DNA from: a virus
Virus record (IMG/VR): IMGVR_UViG_3300025168_000034
Coordinates: 101,610 to 165,609 of that record
Length of the DNA stretch: 64,000 nucleotides
Reading direction: 5' to 3' (one strand)
The position numbers and the translations under genes are program-made. The notes under the pieces are model-generated. The model was given only the letters and a program-made list of their open reading frames with translations, was not told where the DNA came from and made no database searches. Positions 25,376 through 34,442 of this stretch are shown piece by piece (the first letter of the stretch is position 1; every line of letters starts with the position of its first letter).

Positions 25376-26455
25376 TTAGTAGTCTAGCTTAACCTTCACT
25401 AACGCCTCTCTGTTAAAGCTTTTTAGTAATGGTTTGCTTAATTTAGCTACAGCTACCAGTCTATTATTGTCATCGTACATTCCGATTGTTGTAACATATA
25501 CACTTGGATTTCTCAACATGCTTGCATGTTTAAATTGGCCAGTGCTTCCAGATACAAAGGTTGGATTGTTTGAAAAATTAAAATTCTTATTCGTTACACG
25601 GACAAAGTAGTGTGTAGACGTTATTTTCTCTTCGCTTCTTGCGGCAAAGTATGTAGATGCTGAGATGTACATTGAAGCAGTTACAGAGTTTTTAGGTTGT
25701 GTTCCAGCTGCTGATAATGTTGTTGCATTACCAGTATTAAAGTCCATCCCTGTCTCTGTTTTTAGTCTTGTTGCGTTAAACACTAACACACCATGATCTG
25801 GATAAAATAATCCATACTGAGTATTAGATGCTGTTACAGCTCCGGAGCCACTAAAAATACCAACTACACGTCCAGCTTCGTTTACTGTAGGTGTTTCTTC
25901 TTCTCCACTATTATCAATAAATGTTAGGTATGAGTTGATTCCATTAAAAGCAGTTAAGGCTTCTGATGCAGATGCTATTCTTAACTCCCAGTTTCCTGGA
26001 TCAATTTTTTGTCTGAATCTAGCTCTAGCAACATTAATTACTAAAATATCGTCAGGTGTATCACTTCCAAAAGTAAATGCAGTATCTGTGGGTGGTAAGA
26101 GTTGGTTTCGGTATTGTGAGTATATTGCTCTGGTAGGAGTATCGTTTGCGTTTTGTCCTACAGTATTAGGATCTCCAAAAGACCCGCTTCCTAGTCTGTT
26201 TCCATAAGCTACAGCAAACTGGACAGCTGCAGTAGCTGACTCATTCGTGTCTTGTGGATTTCTGTGAAATGTATTTACATAATAATCACCAGACTGCGAC
26301 ACCTGTGCTGATGATGTAAAGAACCCTATTCCATAGGATCCACCGTAAGACTGTGAATATGGATTCATATTTTCAGACCATACTGGTTGTGACACTGTTT
26401 GAGTATCTCCAGGTACTATGTCATCTCCTTGAAAATCTTTATATATTTCTGCCAT
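25376..26455 (-). CDS. Virion structural protein sharing C-terminal module with neighbour
   Basis: 359 aa, Gly/Ser/Thr-rich beta protein without signal or enzyme motif. The final ~45 residues (YVTTIGMYDDNNRLVAVAKLSKP...) align with the end of the 978-aa protein (YVTAIGLYNEYGEMLAVAKL...). I associate this ending with virion proteins of marine T4-like phages. It follows the 248-aa gene by 11 nt. Upstream is GATAAATAAAAAC rather than TATTTATA. Confidence 0.7.
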   Translation of the reverse strand: MAEIYKDFQGDDIVPGDTQTVSQPVWSENMNPYSQSYGGSYGIGFFTSSAQVSQSGDYYVNTFHRNPQDTNESATAAVQFAVAYGNRLGSGSFGDPNTVGQNANDTPTRAIYSQYRNQLLPPTDTAFTFGSDTPDDILVINVARARFRQKIDPGNWELRIASASEALTAFNGINSYLTFIDNSGEEETPTVNEAGRVVGIFSGSGAVTASNTQYGLFYPDHGVLVFNATRLKTETGMDFNTGNATTLSAAGTQPKNSVTASMYISASTYFAARSEEKITSTHYFVRVTNKNFNFSNNPTFVSGSTGQFKHASMLRNPSVYVTTIGMYDDNNRLVAVAKLSKPLLKSFNREALVKVKLDY

Positions 26456-26466
26456 TTTGTTTTTAT

Positions 26467-27213
26467 TTATCTAATAGATGTTGCTGTAGTGATGTCTAAT
26501 GTTGTGAATTGAGTTGGATCTACAGTCACAACTACTGTTTTAAATCCACCAGTTTCGTTTCCTACAATTGTAAGTAATGCTTTTACGGTTTTGGTTGTAT
26601 CAGCTTGTGGCTTAGCTTTAATAATAAACTTGCTTCCAGTTCTAGTAATTGTTTTACCAGTCGTTGAGGTGCCAGTAATTTCGTCATCTATAAAGCTAGT
26701 TGCTGCTGCTGATAAATCTGCGTTTCCTGGATTGCTTCCAATAGCTGATGTTTGTCTTCGTGCTTTAGATACGGCACCATCTGGAGCTACTTCTAAAGTT
26801 GCAACAGTATCGTCGCTTAGAATACAAGTGTATCCATTTGTAGAATTAGCACCTTGCAAGTTTAGTGTGCTTGGCGCAACAGTTATCTCTTGTGTTAGAG
26901 ATGTGAATGTTACAGCTGATGGTGTAACACTAATGACTGGAATACCGATAACATCCTTAGGCAAAGTAATTAGCTTGTATCGCAACATTTGCGTTTCATC
27001 GGGAAGTGCTTCTAAAACTGGCATGTCTTCTATAACTTTGCCATAAAAATTAGTCCCTAATGTATGAGCTGGATTCCATAAATCGTAATCTACTTCGTCA
27101 TCTGATAATGCGAATTTTACGATGTTTAGTCGGCCTCCTGCCGCCAGGATCTCTCGTCCTTTATTGGTTAAGATTGCGTCTACTGTGACGGTTGTATTAT
27201 CTAAATATCCCAC
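26467..27213 (-). CDS. Virion structural protein, Ig-like beta domain
   Basis: 248 aa with a GTG start. The N-terminal 85 residues (MGYLDNTTVTVDAILTNKGREIL, then FALSDDEVDYDLW) match a conserved module I recognise from marine myovirus structural proteins. Residues ~95-240 are a Thr/Val-rich beta sandwich resembling bacterial Ig-like folds. It begins a small unit with the 359-aa protein. A TATTTATA element lies 25 nt upstream, the longest spacing seen. Confidence 0.7.
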   Translation of the reverse strand: MGYLDNTTVTVDAILTNKGREILAAGGRLNIVKFALSDDEVDYDLWNPAHTLGTNFYGKVIEDMPVLEALPDETQMLRYKLITLPKDVIGIPVISVTPSAVTFTSLTQEITVAPSTLNLQGANSTNGYTCILSDDTVATLEVAPDGAVSKARRQTSAIGSNPGNADLSAAATSFIDDEITGTSTTGKTITRTGSKFIIKAKPQADTTKTVKALLTIVGNETGGFKTVVVTVDPTQFTTLDITTATSIR

Positions 27214-27238
27214 GTGTAATAAGTTTTATCTTGTTTTA

Positions 27239-27246
27239 TATAAATA
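27239..27246 (-). promoter_or_regulatory. Late-promoter-like element TATTTATA
   Basis: The minus strand reads TGCATATTTATATAAAACAAG, 25 nt before GTG 27213. Confidence 0.5.
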
Positions 27247-27266
27247 TGCAGTTATTAAGAAAAACG

Positions 27267-30200
27267 TTATCTAATATCAAACGTACCTGCCTGCTTTCCT
27301 GGTTTAACTGCTAATTGTTTTCCTCCACCTTCTGTTATTGTAATTACCGGTCCTCCATCTACTGTATCTGGACTATCTACATTATAATCTGTAGATGTTA
27401 GTTTACATCCTTCGTATCGAGCATTCACCATTCCTTTAGCATTCCATAAGTGGTAATCTTGCACAGATTCGAAGTAGTTTAGTGGTTGCACATGAAGATC
27501 TTTGACCACAACAAATCCAGCTCCTATTTTTCTTGTTTCGATTGTAATTACTAAATTTGGCCCATCTGCTTGTGTTATAAAATTAAAAGATCCTGTTCCT
27601 GATGTCACTGCAAAATTTAAGTCGCTAATGCTTACAGCTTTTGTATATTGTGATCCTTCTTTTCCAAACTGGAATGTTACTACTGCATTGTCATTACCTC
27701 CGCCAGTAGCTGAAGTTCTAAAGTTTCCGGAAACTCTGTAGCGGTAATCTTTTGTAGATGCATCTTGTCTTTCACTAAAAAAGCTATTAAGCAAAACTGA
27801 TCCAGTAAAGCGTCCACTAGTGGTGTTTCTAAAATTTAATCCGTTATAAGGTCCGTTGTTTGGATCTACACCACTTCGGGATCCACTTAATTGCCAGTAC
27901 GTTGTAGTGTTAAATGGCGAAGCATATTGTGTAATATTATCGTAAGAGCTTGATAATCGTAAGCCAAAATTAGTTATCCATACATTTTTATCGACATCAG
28001 CTGAAGATGTGAGTAGTGTGTTAATGCTTGCTGTTACTATTCCGCTATATGCTACGGGATACAATTGTTCAAGTGCTTTGTAGCTCCAAATGTCTTTTTG
28101 ATATTTAGCTTCGTCTGGAGAGCTTCGTTCGCTAAATCGACTTGTTAATATTGTTGGGTTTATTGCTTCCCAAGCGTCATAACGACTTGCTGTTACAGAT
28201 CTCAATACTCGAGGATTACTACCACTCGAATTGTAAGTCATATAAATATACTTACTTCCTTCGTATCGTGAGTTGTGGCCTGCACCATTAGTTCCTAAAT
28301 CTACAGCAGTACCGTCTACCATTTCAAAGAATGTTCCAGTAGGTTCACCGGTCATATCAATAGGAGGAGTGGTTTCTGCAACTACACCGTATATGCCTGT
28401 TGGTTTTAGTATGTTGAGATCAATAGAAGCTGTATTTTGCTTTGGCAATAAATCTTGTGCTGTTCCTTCAATTTCTAAATAATCAGATAGATCACCTCCT
28501 ATGGTTGCTGCAGCCACATAATGAGTTAGTGGTTGGTTTGTTGGATCTTCTACCTCACCTTTTATAGGAAACACTTTTTCTGGACTTAAATCTAAAGATG
28601 CTGTTAGTAGTAAATCTTCAGCTACCGGGGGTGGAGTTGGTAATTTACTACGCTCTAAGATTGTAGGCTCAATTAACAGTCCAGTTTGTGTGTTTGCTCT
28701 ATATGGAACGAACTGCTTAATTAGCTTAAACAGTGCTGCATTGTAGTGTTGTAGTAGTCGAATATATTCGTTTGGTTTATTTGTTCCTTTGTATTTTTTA
28801 GAATAAACTCTGGCTAATGATTGCAAATCTGTATAGTCATCTAAGCCTAGTTGTGCTGGATTACCTATAAAATCATCAATGCTAATTCCACCAAATTGCT
28901 CTGCAATGTCTTGGTTGACTTCGTTTGTTGGTGATAAGAATACACCTAACTTTGAATTGTCGGGAGGGTTGTTATCGGTAAGAGGTTTTTCTACTTTATT
29001 GTCTTTAAATAATTGATTGCTAGCTAAAGTAGTGTTGTCGATGCGAATTTTTGTGGAAACACTTCTGTTTGCTCCTAAGTCAGGCCATTCTAGTGAGTTT
29101 TGTTCTATTACTCTAAAGTAAGCTGAGCTTGTTACGTTGTAAAAAGATGCTGATGGTTGTACTAAATTTTGATTAGGATGCTGAGAGTTAAAGCTGCTAG
29201 TTGTTGGATAATAATCATCTAGCGTTGTTTTATTGTCTGTACCTAATGTTAATCTATATAGTAAGCTGTCAAAACTTGAAGTGCTTCCAGTAAACACGCC
29301 ATCAGTATTACCTTGAAAGCTAGTTGGTGTTAGTGTGTGATTGTCTAAAATTGCATCTTGCAACTCTGATGACCACATTCTAAATTCCTGAACACTACCT
29401 GATAGGATATTCATTGAATGCGAGTCTGCTAATTCAAAACTTCCAGATCCAGGTATCCACAAAGATCCGGTGGTTAGAAAGCTTCCATTATACGATTCAG
29501 ATGTATTTCCGTCAATAAACAAAGAAGCAGTTGTTGTTGATGTTATTTTATTGTATCGTGACGTTTTGACAATTAAAGTGTATGTTTGATCACTTCCAGA
29601 TAATTCAGTTTGGTTCTCTCTACGTAACGCTACATGATGCCATCTTGTGTCTTGATCGGTGTATGGGTCTTCTGTGTTAGTATCGTATATTGATGAACTT
29701 ACACTTGCAGTAGCCCATTGATTTGCAGCTCCACTTCCGCTTAAGAAAATTCCTATATGCTTTTTGCTTGCGCTCTGAAATGCTTCAATTTTCCACTTGC
29801 CAGGAACCTCCATAATGGTTTGATTCTTGGTTTGATTGTCAGCCATGCGGACACGCATTTCAATAGTTTGTGCAAACTTACTACTACCACTTAATGGTTG
29901 CCACGGTACTTCAATTTGTTGCGCTGGTAGTCCTGAGGTTTGTCTATTGTATCCAGCTACAAAAGCGTAATAGAAACGATCATATACAAGATCTGATTTT
30001 TTATCAAAACCTCCCTCATGTCCTCCATATTCTTTTATACGTAGGATTGTTTCTGGGATTCCAAAACACGTAATTAAAGCTCGTAAACACCTTTCGGTAC
30101 CTTTAGTTCGTACAAGAAAAGGAAGGTTGTTAATTAAACGCTTCCAAGTCTCTTTCATGGTATCTTCTGTGGACGTTTGGTATAGTGTGCTTACGCTACC

Positions 30201-31928
30201 CGTTGCATCTGTACCTAATGTATAATTCCACAAATCATCTAAAGCAGCTCCATTTTCAAACTCAAACCCTAAGTTTTGACCTATAAGGTACAATAAATCC
30301 TTACTTAAACCAGCTGATAGTTCTTGACTTTTATTATATTGATTTGTATATTCGTCAATGTAAGGAATTATGTCATCAAAATAATGACCTGCTAGTTTTA
30401 CAACTTGATTAAAAGTTTCGTTATCCGAATCCTCCACGATGTGTGCAGGTACATTTCGTAACAAAGAATTTGTATTATTGCCGTCGTATAGGCTTGCTGA
30501 TGAAATAGCTCCATTATACCACTCAACAGCTTCCGATGAAGTTACTGGCAAATTTGTGAATGGCTTTGTTGAGTTGGATTTTGGCCATGTTGATGGGTAA
30601 AATTCACCATAAGAGCTAGTTTCATAGCTAGCTGATTCATAATACAAATATCGTTCGTAAGCATCAAAGCCACCAATAACAGAACTTTTACGCTTAGCGT
30701 TTATTAGTATGTTTGTTTGTGCTGCGTTGCTTGCAGATGTTGATGAGTTTGGTAATCCGTTTAAGTCGGTAGTCAGAGCTGCTACTCGAGCATCATAGGA
30801 TTCAATTAATCTAAGTTTGTATCTAAAATTAAATAACCGAGACTCGGCATTAGAATAAGTTATGAAATTTTCATATTTGCGAAAATCAACATTCATACTT
30901 ATATTCTCTACTAGAGAGCTACTTGAAATTCTATCTTGCAACTGATAGTAAACACTGTTGAGTGATCCAGATTCAGCTCCTACAAGGGCTTCTTTACCTT
31001 TATATTCAGTCGAAATCCCAGTCCTAACTCTAGCTAATATATCAAAATTTGGTGAGGCAATTTCTAAAGTTGTAGGTTTTAGATCAGGTGGTATTAGTGT
31101 TATGTCTGTGGTAAAATCTCCACTAACTTCTTGCGCTAACCACAACTCATCTCCAACTACAATGGATGGAGGAATAGGAGCAGCAAGTTTAAATATTATA
31201 CTGTACGGAGAGGAGTTTACAGTAAATTTATCTTGCACATAGTCAAAAACTGGGAAGAATAAATTGGCTTCTCTAAATAAGTAAAGGTTGCTTAGCAATT
31301 CGCTTTTTGGAGTGACAAACAAACCAGTTTCAAATTGGTTCAAAAAGCTGGTATTATCTAAAGTGGATGATAGTATTGGTCGTACTCTTACCTCTAGTCC
31401 GTTTGAACTTATCTCTTGTACAACAATTTTATGACCATCTCCAGATCCTAATATGTTTCTGTGAAACTTGTATACTGGTTTATATCTTCCAGCAATGTAT
31501 CCTAACTCTTGTATATCTTCCTCTACGTTGAGTAGTACGGATACGTTTGGTGATGGATCATTTGAAAGGCTAGACTGTCTACCCTCCTCCTTAAATCTTT
31601 CAATTGTAAAGTCTGGTACGCGGTAATTCGTTCCAAGATAATTAAGTGTATTTCCGTTTTGGTCTGCATTAAAAAGGTCTAACCTAACTACATCATTTGG
31701 ATAGTTAGCTAGTGTTTGTGGTTTGGTACCAAACGCCTGTACTGGACGTGTGTTGTCCTGTTGCGGGATTTCGCGGTCACGTGACGAGGTCACTACCGCT
31801 GTAGCTTTTATTGAAGTATCTCCTGATGTTGGTGGAGGTGTTAAGGGTACTCGCTCTTGTTGCTTTACAGCTTGTGAAGGTGAAGCACCTCTAACAATTT
31901 GACTAATATTTTTAGATCCGTATGCCAC
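27267..31928 (-). CDS. Giant virion protein with LamG-like domain
   Basis: 1553 aa, GTG start, the longest gene in the window. The first ~350 residues contain GYIAGRYKPVYKFHRNILGSGDG and other beta segments. The middle (~520-720) has a helical stretch with TMKETWKRLINNLPFLVRTKG, which resembles conserved tail proteins of marine myoviruses. Residues ~740-920 look like a LamG sandwich (WHHVALRRENQT, TASLFIDGNT, VQEFRMWSSEL). The C-terminus is beta-rich. Ser/Thr/Asn bias and context suggest a tail-fibre or baseplate-attached adhesin. A TATTTATA element sits 14 nt upstream. Confidence 0.72.
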   Translation of the reverse strand: MAYGSKNISQIVRGASPSQAVKQQERVPLTPPPTSGDTSIKATAVVTSSRDREIPQQDNTRPVQAFGTKPQTLANYPNDVVRLDLFNADQNGNTLNYLGTNYRVPDFTIERFKEEGRQSSLSNDPSPNVSVLLNVEEDIQELGYIAGRYKPVYKFHRNILGSGDGHKIVVQEISSNGLEVRVRPILSSTLDNTSFLNQFETGLFVTPKSELLSNLYLFREANLFFPVFDYVQDKFTVNSSPYSIIFKLAAPIPPSIVVGDELWLAQEVSGDFTTDITLIPPDLKPTTLEIASPNFDILARVRTGISTEYKGKEALVGAESGSLNSVYYQLQDRISSSSLVENISMNVDFRKYENFITYSNAESRLFNFRYKLRLIESYDARVAALTTDLNGLPNSSTSASNAAQTNILINAKRKSSVIGGFDAYERYLYYESASYETSSYGEFYPSTWPKSNSTKPFTNLPVTSSEAVEWYNGAISSASLYDGNNTNSLLRNVPAHIVEDSDNETFNQVVKLAGHYFDDIIPYIDEYTNQYNKSQELSAGLSKDLLYLIGQNLGFEFENGAALDDLWNYTLGTDATGSVSTLYQTSTEDTMKETWKRLINNLPFLVRTKGTERCLRALITCFGIPETILRIKEYGGHEGGFDKKSDLVYDRFYYAFVAGYNRQTSGLPAQQIEVPWQPLSGSSKFAQTIEMRVRMADNQTKNQTIMEVPGKWKIEAFQSASKKHIGIFLSGSGAANQWATASVSSSIYDTNTEDPYTDQDTRWHHVALRRENQTELSGSDQTYTLIVKTSRYNKITSTTTASLFIDGNTSESYNGSFLTTGSLWIPGSGSFELADSHSMNILSGSVQEFRMWSSELQDAILDNHTLTPTSFQGNTDGVFTGSTSSFDSLLYRLTLGTDNKTTLDDYYPTTSSFNSQHPNQNLVQPSASFYNVTSSAYFRVIEQNSLEWPDLGANRSVSTKIRIDNTTLASNQLFKDNKVEKPLTDNNPPDNSKLGVFLSPTNEVNQDIAEQFGGISIDDFIGNPAQLGLDDYTDLQSLARVYSKKYKGTNKPNEYIRLLQHYNAALFKLIKQFVPYRANTQTGLLIEPTILERSKLPTPPPVAEDLLLTASLDLSPEKVFPIKGEVEDPTNQPLTHYVAAATIGGDLSDYLEIEGTAQDLLPKQNTASIDLNILKPTGIYGVVAETTPPIDMTGEPTGTFFEMVDGTAVDLGTNGAGHNSRYEGSKYIYMTYNSSGSNPRVLRSVTASRYDAWEAINPTILTSRFSERSSPDEAKYQKDIWSYKALEQLYPVAYSGIVTASINTLLTSSADVDKNVWITNFGLRLSSSYDNITQYASPFNTTTYWQLSGSRSGVDPNNGPYNGLNFRNTTSGRFTGSVLLNSFFSERQDASTKDYRYRVSGNFRTSATGGGNDNAVVTFQFGKEGSQYTKAVSISDLNFAVTSGTGSFNFITQADGPNLVITIETRKIGAGFVVVKDLHVQPLNYFESVQDYHLWNAKGMVNARYEGCKLTSTDYNVDSPDTVDGGPVITITEGGGKQLAVKPGKQAGTFDIR

Positions 31929-31942
31929 TTAGTTGTCTTTTA

Positions 31943-31950
31943 TATAAATA
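31943..31950 (-). promoter_or_regulatory. Late-promoter-like element TATTTATA
   Basis: The minus strand reads CACACCTATTTATATAAAAGAC, 14 nt before GTG 31928, in the 37-nt gap between two giant structural genes. Confidence 0.55.
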
Positions 31951-31965
31951 GGTGTGTTAAATAAT

Positions 31966-34434
31966 TTACGGATCTTCTATGTCCACATCTCCCTTATCAA
32001 AATCAATACCTTCTTGATTAATCTGAGCTTCTCCGAGATCTGCTTCTTCTTTTGGAGAGAATCGTGAAGGTGGGTTTGTATATTCGCCCAAGTTTCCTGC
32101 GTCTATTGCATCTGTGTAATCTTGTTTTCCGCTCTCAACCGTATCTAGTGTTGGTTGTGGCGATGCAGGAAGGGGTTGTGGTTGTATGAGTTTGTATTTG
32201 AATTCTGATTTGCCTGCTGTATTCCATAAAGGTTGCTGTATTAGATTTTTTGCTATTCCAGCTACAGTAACATTATTTGGTGGTATTGTGAATGTTGAGT
32301 GTTTTTCGGATGCTATGTCTCTATTTGGTACTAGCTGTAGTTTCATTTTTGTGATAGCACACCTTGGCTCACCATATGCAAAGTATGGTTGAGGTACATT
32401 TTGTGCAGTACCCTCTACACTAAATAAATTGTTGTATATGTCTGTTCGGTTCCAGTTTTTAGAAGTGGCAGAATTGTCATTTCTAGACGGTGTATCGTTT
32501 TTAAACTTTACTGTTATAGATATTTGTCGGGTTCCTAATGGAATATCAATATCTCTTCCAACAGCAAAAAACGCTTCAGCTCCAGCACCTTGATCAACTG
32601 CAAGTCCTTTACGCTTATCATCTACTATATCAATATACCAAGGTTGTACGGATGCATCATTTGAATCAGTTTCTTTGATCCACGTACTTTTGGGATATGC
32701 TTTGTTCCATTGTGAATAAAATGATCCATATCTCTTTGCTAAAAATCTAATATTAATGTCATCAATGTTGGGAGATATTACTCCAGTAAACTGTCCAGCT
32801 GTACCACCTCCTGGACCAGTGGAGTTGCTTATTACGGCATCATTAAACATTCCTAAACCACTCTCAGCTTCCTCTGACAAAAGTTTAAATAACGCTCTTG
32901 TGTTTGTGTACTTTTGACCATAGATTAGTATATCATGACCCGAATCGTTATCGTCATCATCATCAAAAAAAGCATATATTGGAAATAACATTAACCCAAT
33001 ATCTACCTTCTCTTTTACTGCCCACAAATCAATAGCTTCAGGTCCTTTTAGGATTTCTTCGCTACTCTCTGCTAATTCTTGATCAAAATACTTAATACTA
33101 ATTTCTGTTGTGTCGTCTGTACATGGTATTATTTCAATAGGTGTTAATGGATCACAAGTAATAGGAGATACTCCTCCTCCAGCTAAAAAGCTTTTATAGC
33201 TTTCGTAATCATAAACAAGCCATGGATACTCTACAACATCTCCGTCTCGTATTACTCTAATTTTGTATCTACTTAACGCAATTCCAACATATGAAAAGAA
33301 TTGTGCTGTCATGTAGTCAACACCCCCCACCTGCCCATCGATCAAACTAGCCGCTTCACTAATGTCAATTGTTTGTGTAAACTCATGCTCTTCATCTTCA
33401 TTAAACTCAATTAAATCTCTTGTAAAATAGCTTGTTGGTCTAACTCCCTTCTTTAACTCCTCTTCTAATGGAAAAAAGCCTTTTTGAGTGTTTCCATTTC
33501 TGTTGTAGCGATCAATAAAAGCTGGCGCAGGGAAAAATCCTTGAGGTGTGTTTTCATTGTTGATATCTTCATTTGGAATAATGCTTACACGTCGGCTAAT
33601 ACTAGTGTAGTGGTACCAATTAGCTAACTTAGCTTTCATTGCGTCAGATGTTGGTATATCTAAATTGAGCAAATCTGGCTCTGAATTAACCCATGTATTA
33701 TACATTGGATAAAATAACTGCCATTTGTTAGTTTGAGTGCTAAATCTAAAAGGTAGTGGTGGCGTGTATTCTGGATCGTTAATTGGAATGACTGGATAAT
33801 CAGACAAGTATCTTGTCATTGTGTTAGGATTATATCTTTTTGAGGTATTGCTAACAACTGATAAAATTTTGCCACTTGCACTTGTCCAATGTTCTAACCC
33901 CAATTCTCCATCACCATTTTTAACTAGATTGGTATACAAAAATCCACTACTATCTAAATCCAGTACATTTAATGTAAAAGGTACAGTTTGAGATGTGCCA
34001 AACTCGTTTGATATCTCACACACATATTCACCTTCAATTTCGCCGGTGCATTGATCTTCTGAGAATTCTATAGTAGTTGTGCCAAGTCCATCGTTTTGAT
34101 TATTGATTGTGAATAAGGAGTTTCCATCTCTTTTCCATACAAATTGCAAACTTGAAATATCATTTATATTGTTAACATTAGATGGATCAACACAAAAGAA
34201 TTCAAACCTAACTCGTGTACCCTTTCTCACAGTAAACACATCAAATATAGGATTAACCTCTTTAAATGCTAGACCACCATCTGGCAATACGGATGCCCAT
34301 GTTAATTGAGAAAAGTTACGTATTGGGTGTGAGGTGATTACCGGTGGTTGTGGATTATCCGGTAATAAAGCAAAATCTCCTACACGTAATGCGTCGTCTG
34401 GCTTAGCTGTTTTTATATTTACTCTTTGCTTCAT
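31966..34434 (-). CDS. Virion protein with Ig-like domain (paralogue of next gene)
   Basis: 822 aa. Residues ~70-155 form an Ig-like domain: FTVRKGTRVRFEF, a Trp strand (LQFVWKRDG) and the closing EGEYVCEISNEFG with the Y-x-C signature. Next comes GFLYTNLVKNGDGELG, a linker also found in the adjacent 1110-aa protein (FFYTNLIQNPNGRVGG). The C-terminal ~90 residues are Pro/Asp/Glu-rich. No signal peptide. Phage Ig-like domains commonly decorate capsids or fibres and bind carbohydrate weakly; this role is inferred. Confidence 0.72.
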   Translation of the reverse strand: MKQRVNIKTAKPDDALRVGDFALLPDNPQPPVITSHPIRNFSQLTWASVLPDGGLAFKEVNPIFDVFTVRKGTRVRFEFFCVDPSNVNNINDISSLQFVWKRDGNSLFTINNQNDGLGTTTIEFSEDQCTGEIEGEYVCEISNEFGTSQTVPFTLNVLDLDSSGFLYTNLVKNGDGELGLEHWTSASGKILSVVSNTSKRYNPNTMTRYLSDYPVIPINDPEYTPPLPFRFSTQTNKWQLFYPMYNTWVNSEPDLLNLDIPTSDAMKAKLANWYHYTSISRRVSIIPNEDINNENTPQGFFPAPAFIDRYNRNGNTQKGFFPLEEELKKGVRPTSYFTRDLIEFNEDEEHEFTQTIDISEAASLIDGQVGGVDYMTAQFFSYVGIALSRYKIRVIRDGDVVEYPWLVYDYESYKSFLAGGGVSPITCDPLTPIEIIPCTDDTTEISIKYFDQELAESSEEILKGPEAIDLWAVKEKVDIGLMLFPIYAFFDDDDDNDSGHDILIYGQKYTNTRALFKLLSEEAESGLGMFNDAVISNSTGPGGGTAGQFTGVISPNIDDINIRFLAKRYGSFYSQWNKAYPKSTWIKETDSNDASVQPWYIDIVDDKRKGLAVDQGAGAEAFFAVGRDIDIPLGTRQISITVKFKNDTPSRNDNSATSKNWNRTDIYNNLFSVEGTAQNVPQPYFAYGEPRCAITKMKLQLVPNRDIASEKHSTFTIPPNNVTVAGIAKNLIQQPLWNTAGKSEFKYKLIQPQPLPASPQPTLDTVESGKQDYTDAIDAGNLGEYTNPPSRFSPKEEADLGEAQINQEGIDFDKGDVDIEDP

Positions 34435-34442
34435 ATGTTGTT

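Noticed and set aside
26456-26466. GATAAATA in minus-strand sense, T4-like late box before the 359-aa gene
   Set aside because: Only two such cases (the other near 14653-14670); too few against the AT-rich background to call a second late box.
28241-28248. TATTTATA (minus strand) inside the 1553-aa gene
   Set aside because: No start codon of a supported gene follows closely; probably chance in AT-rich DNA.
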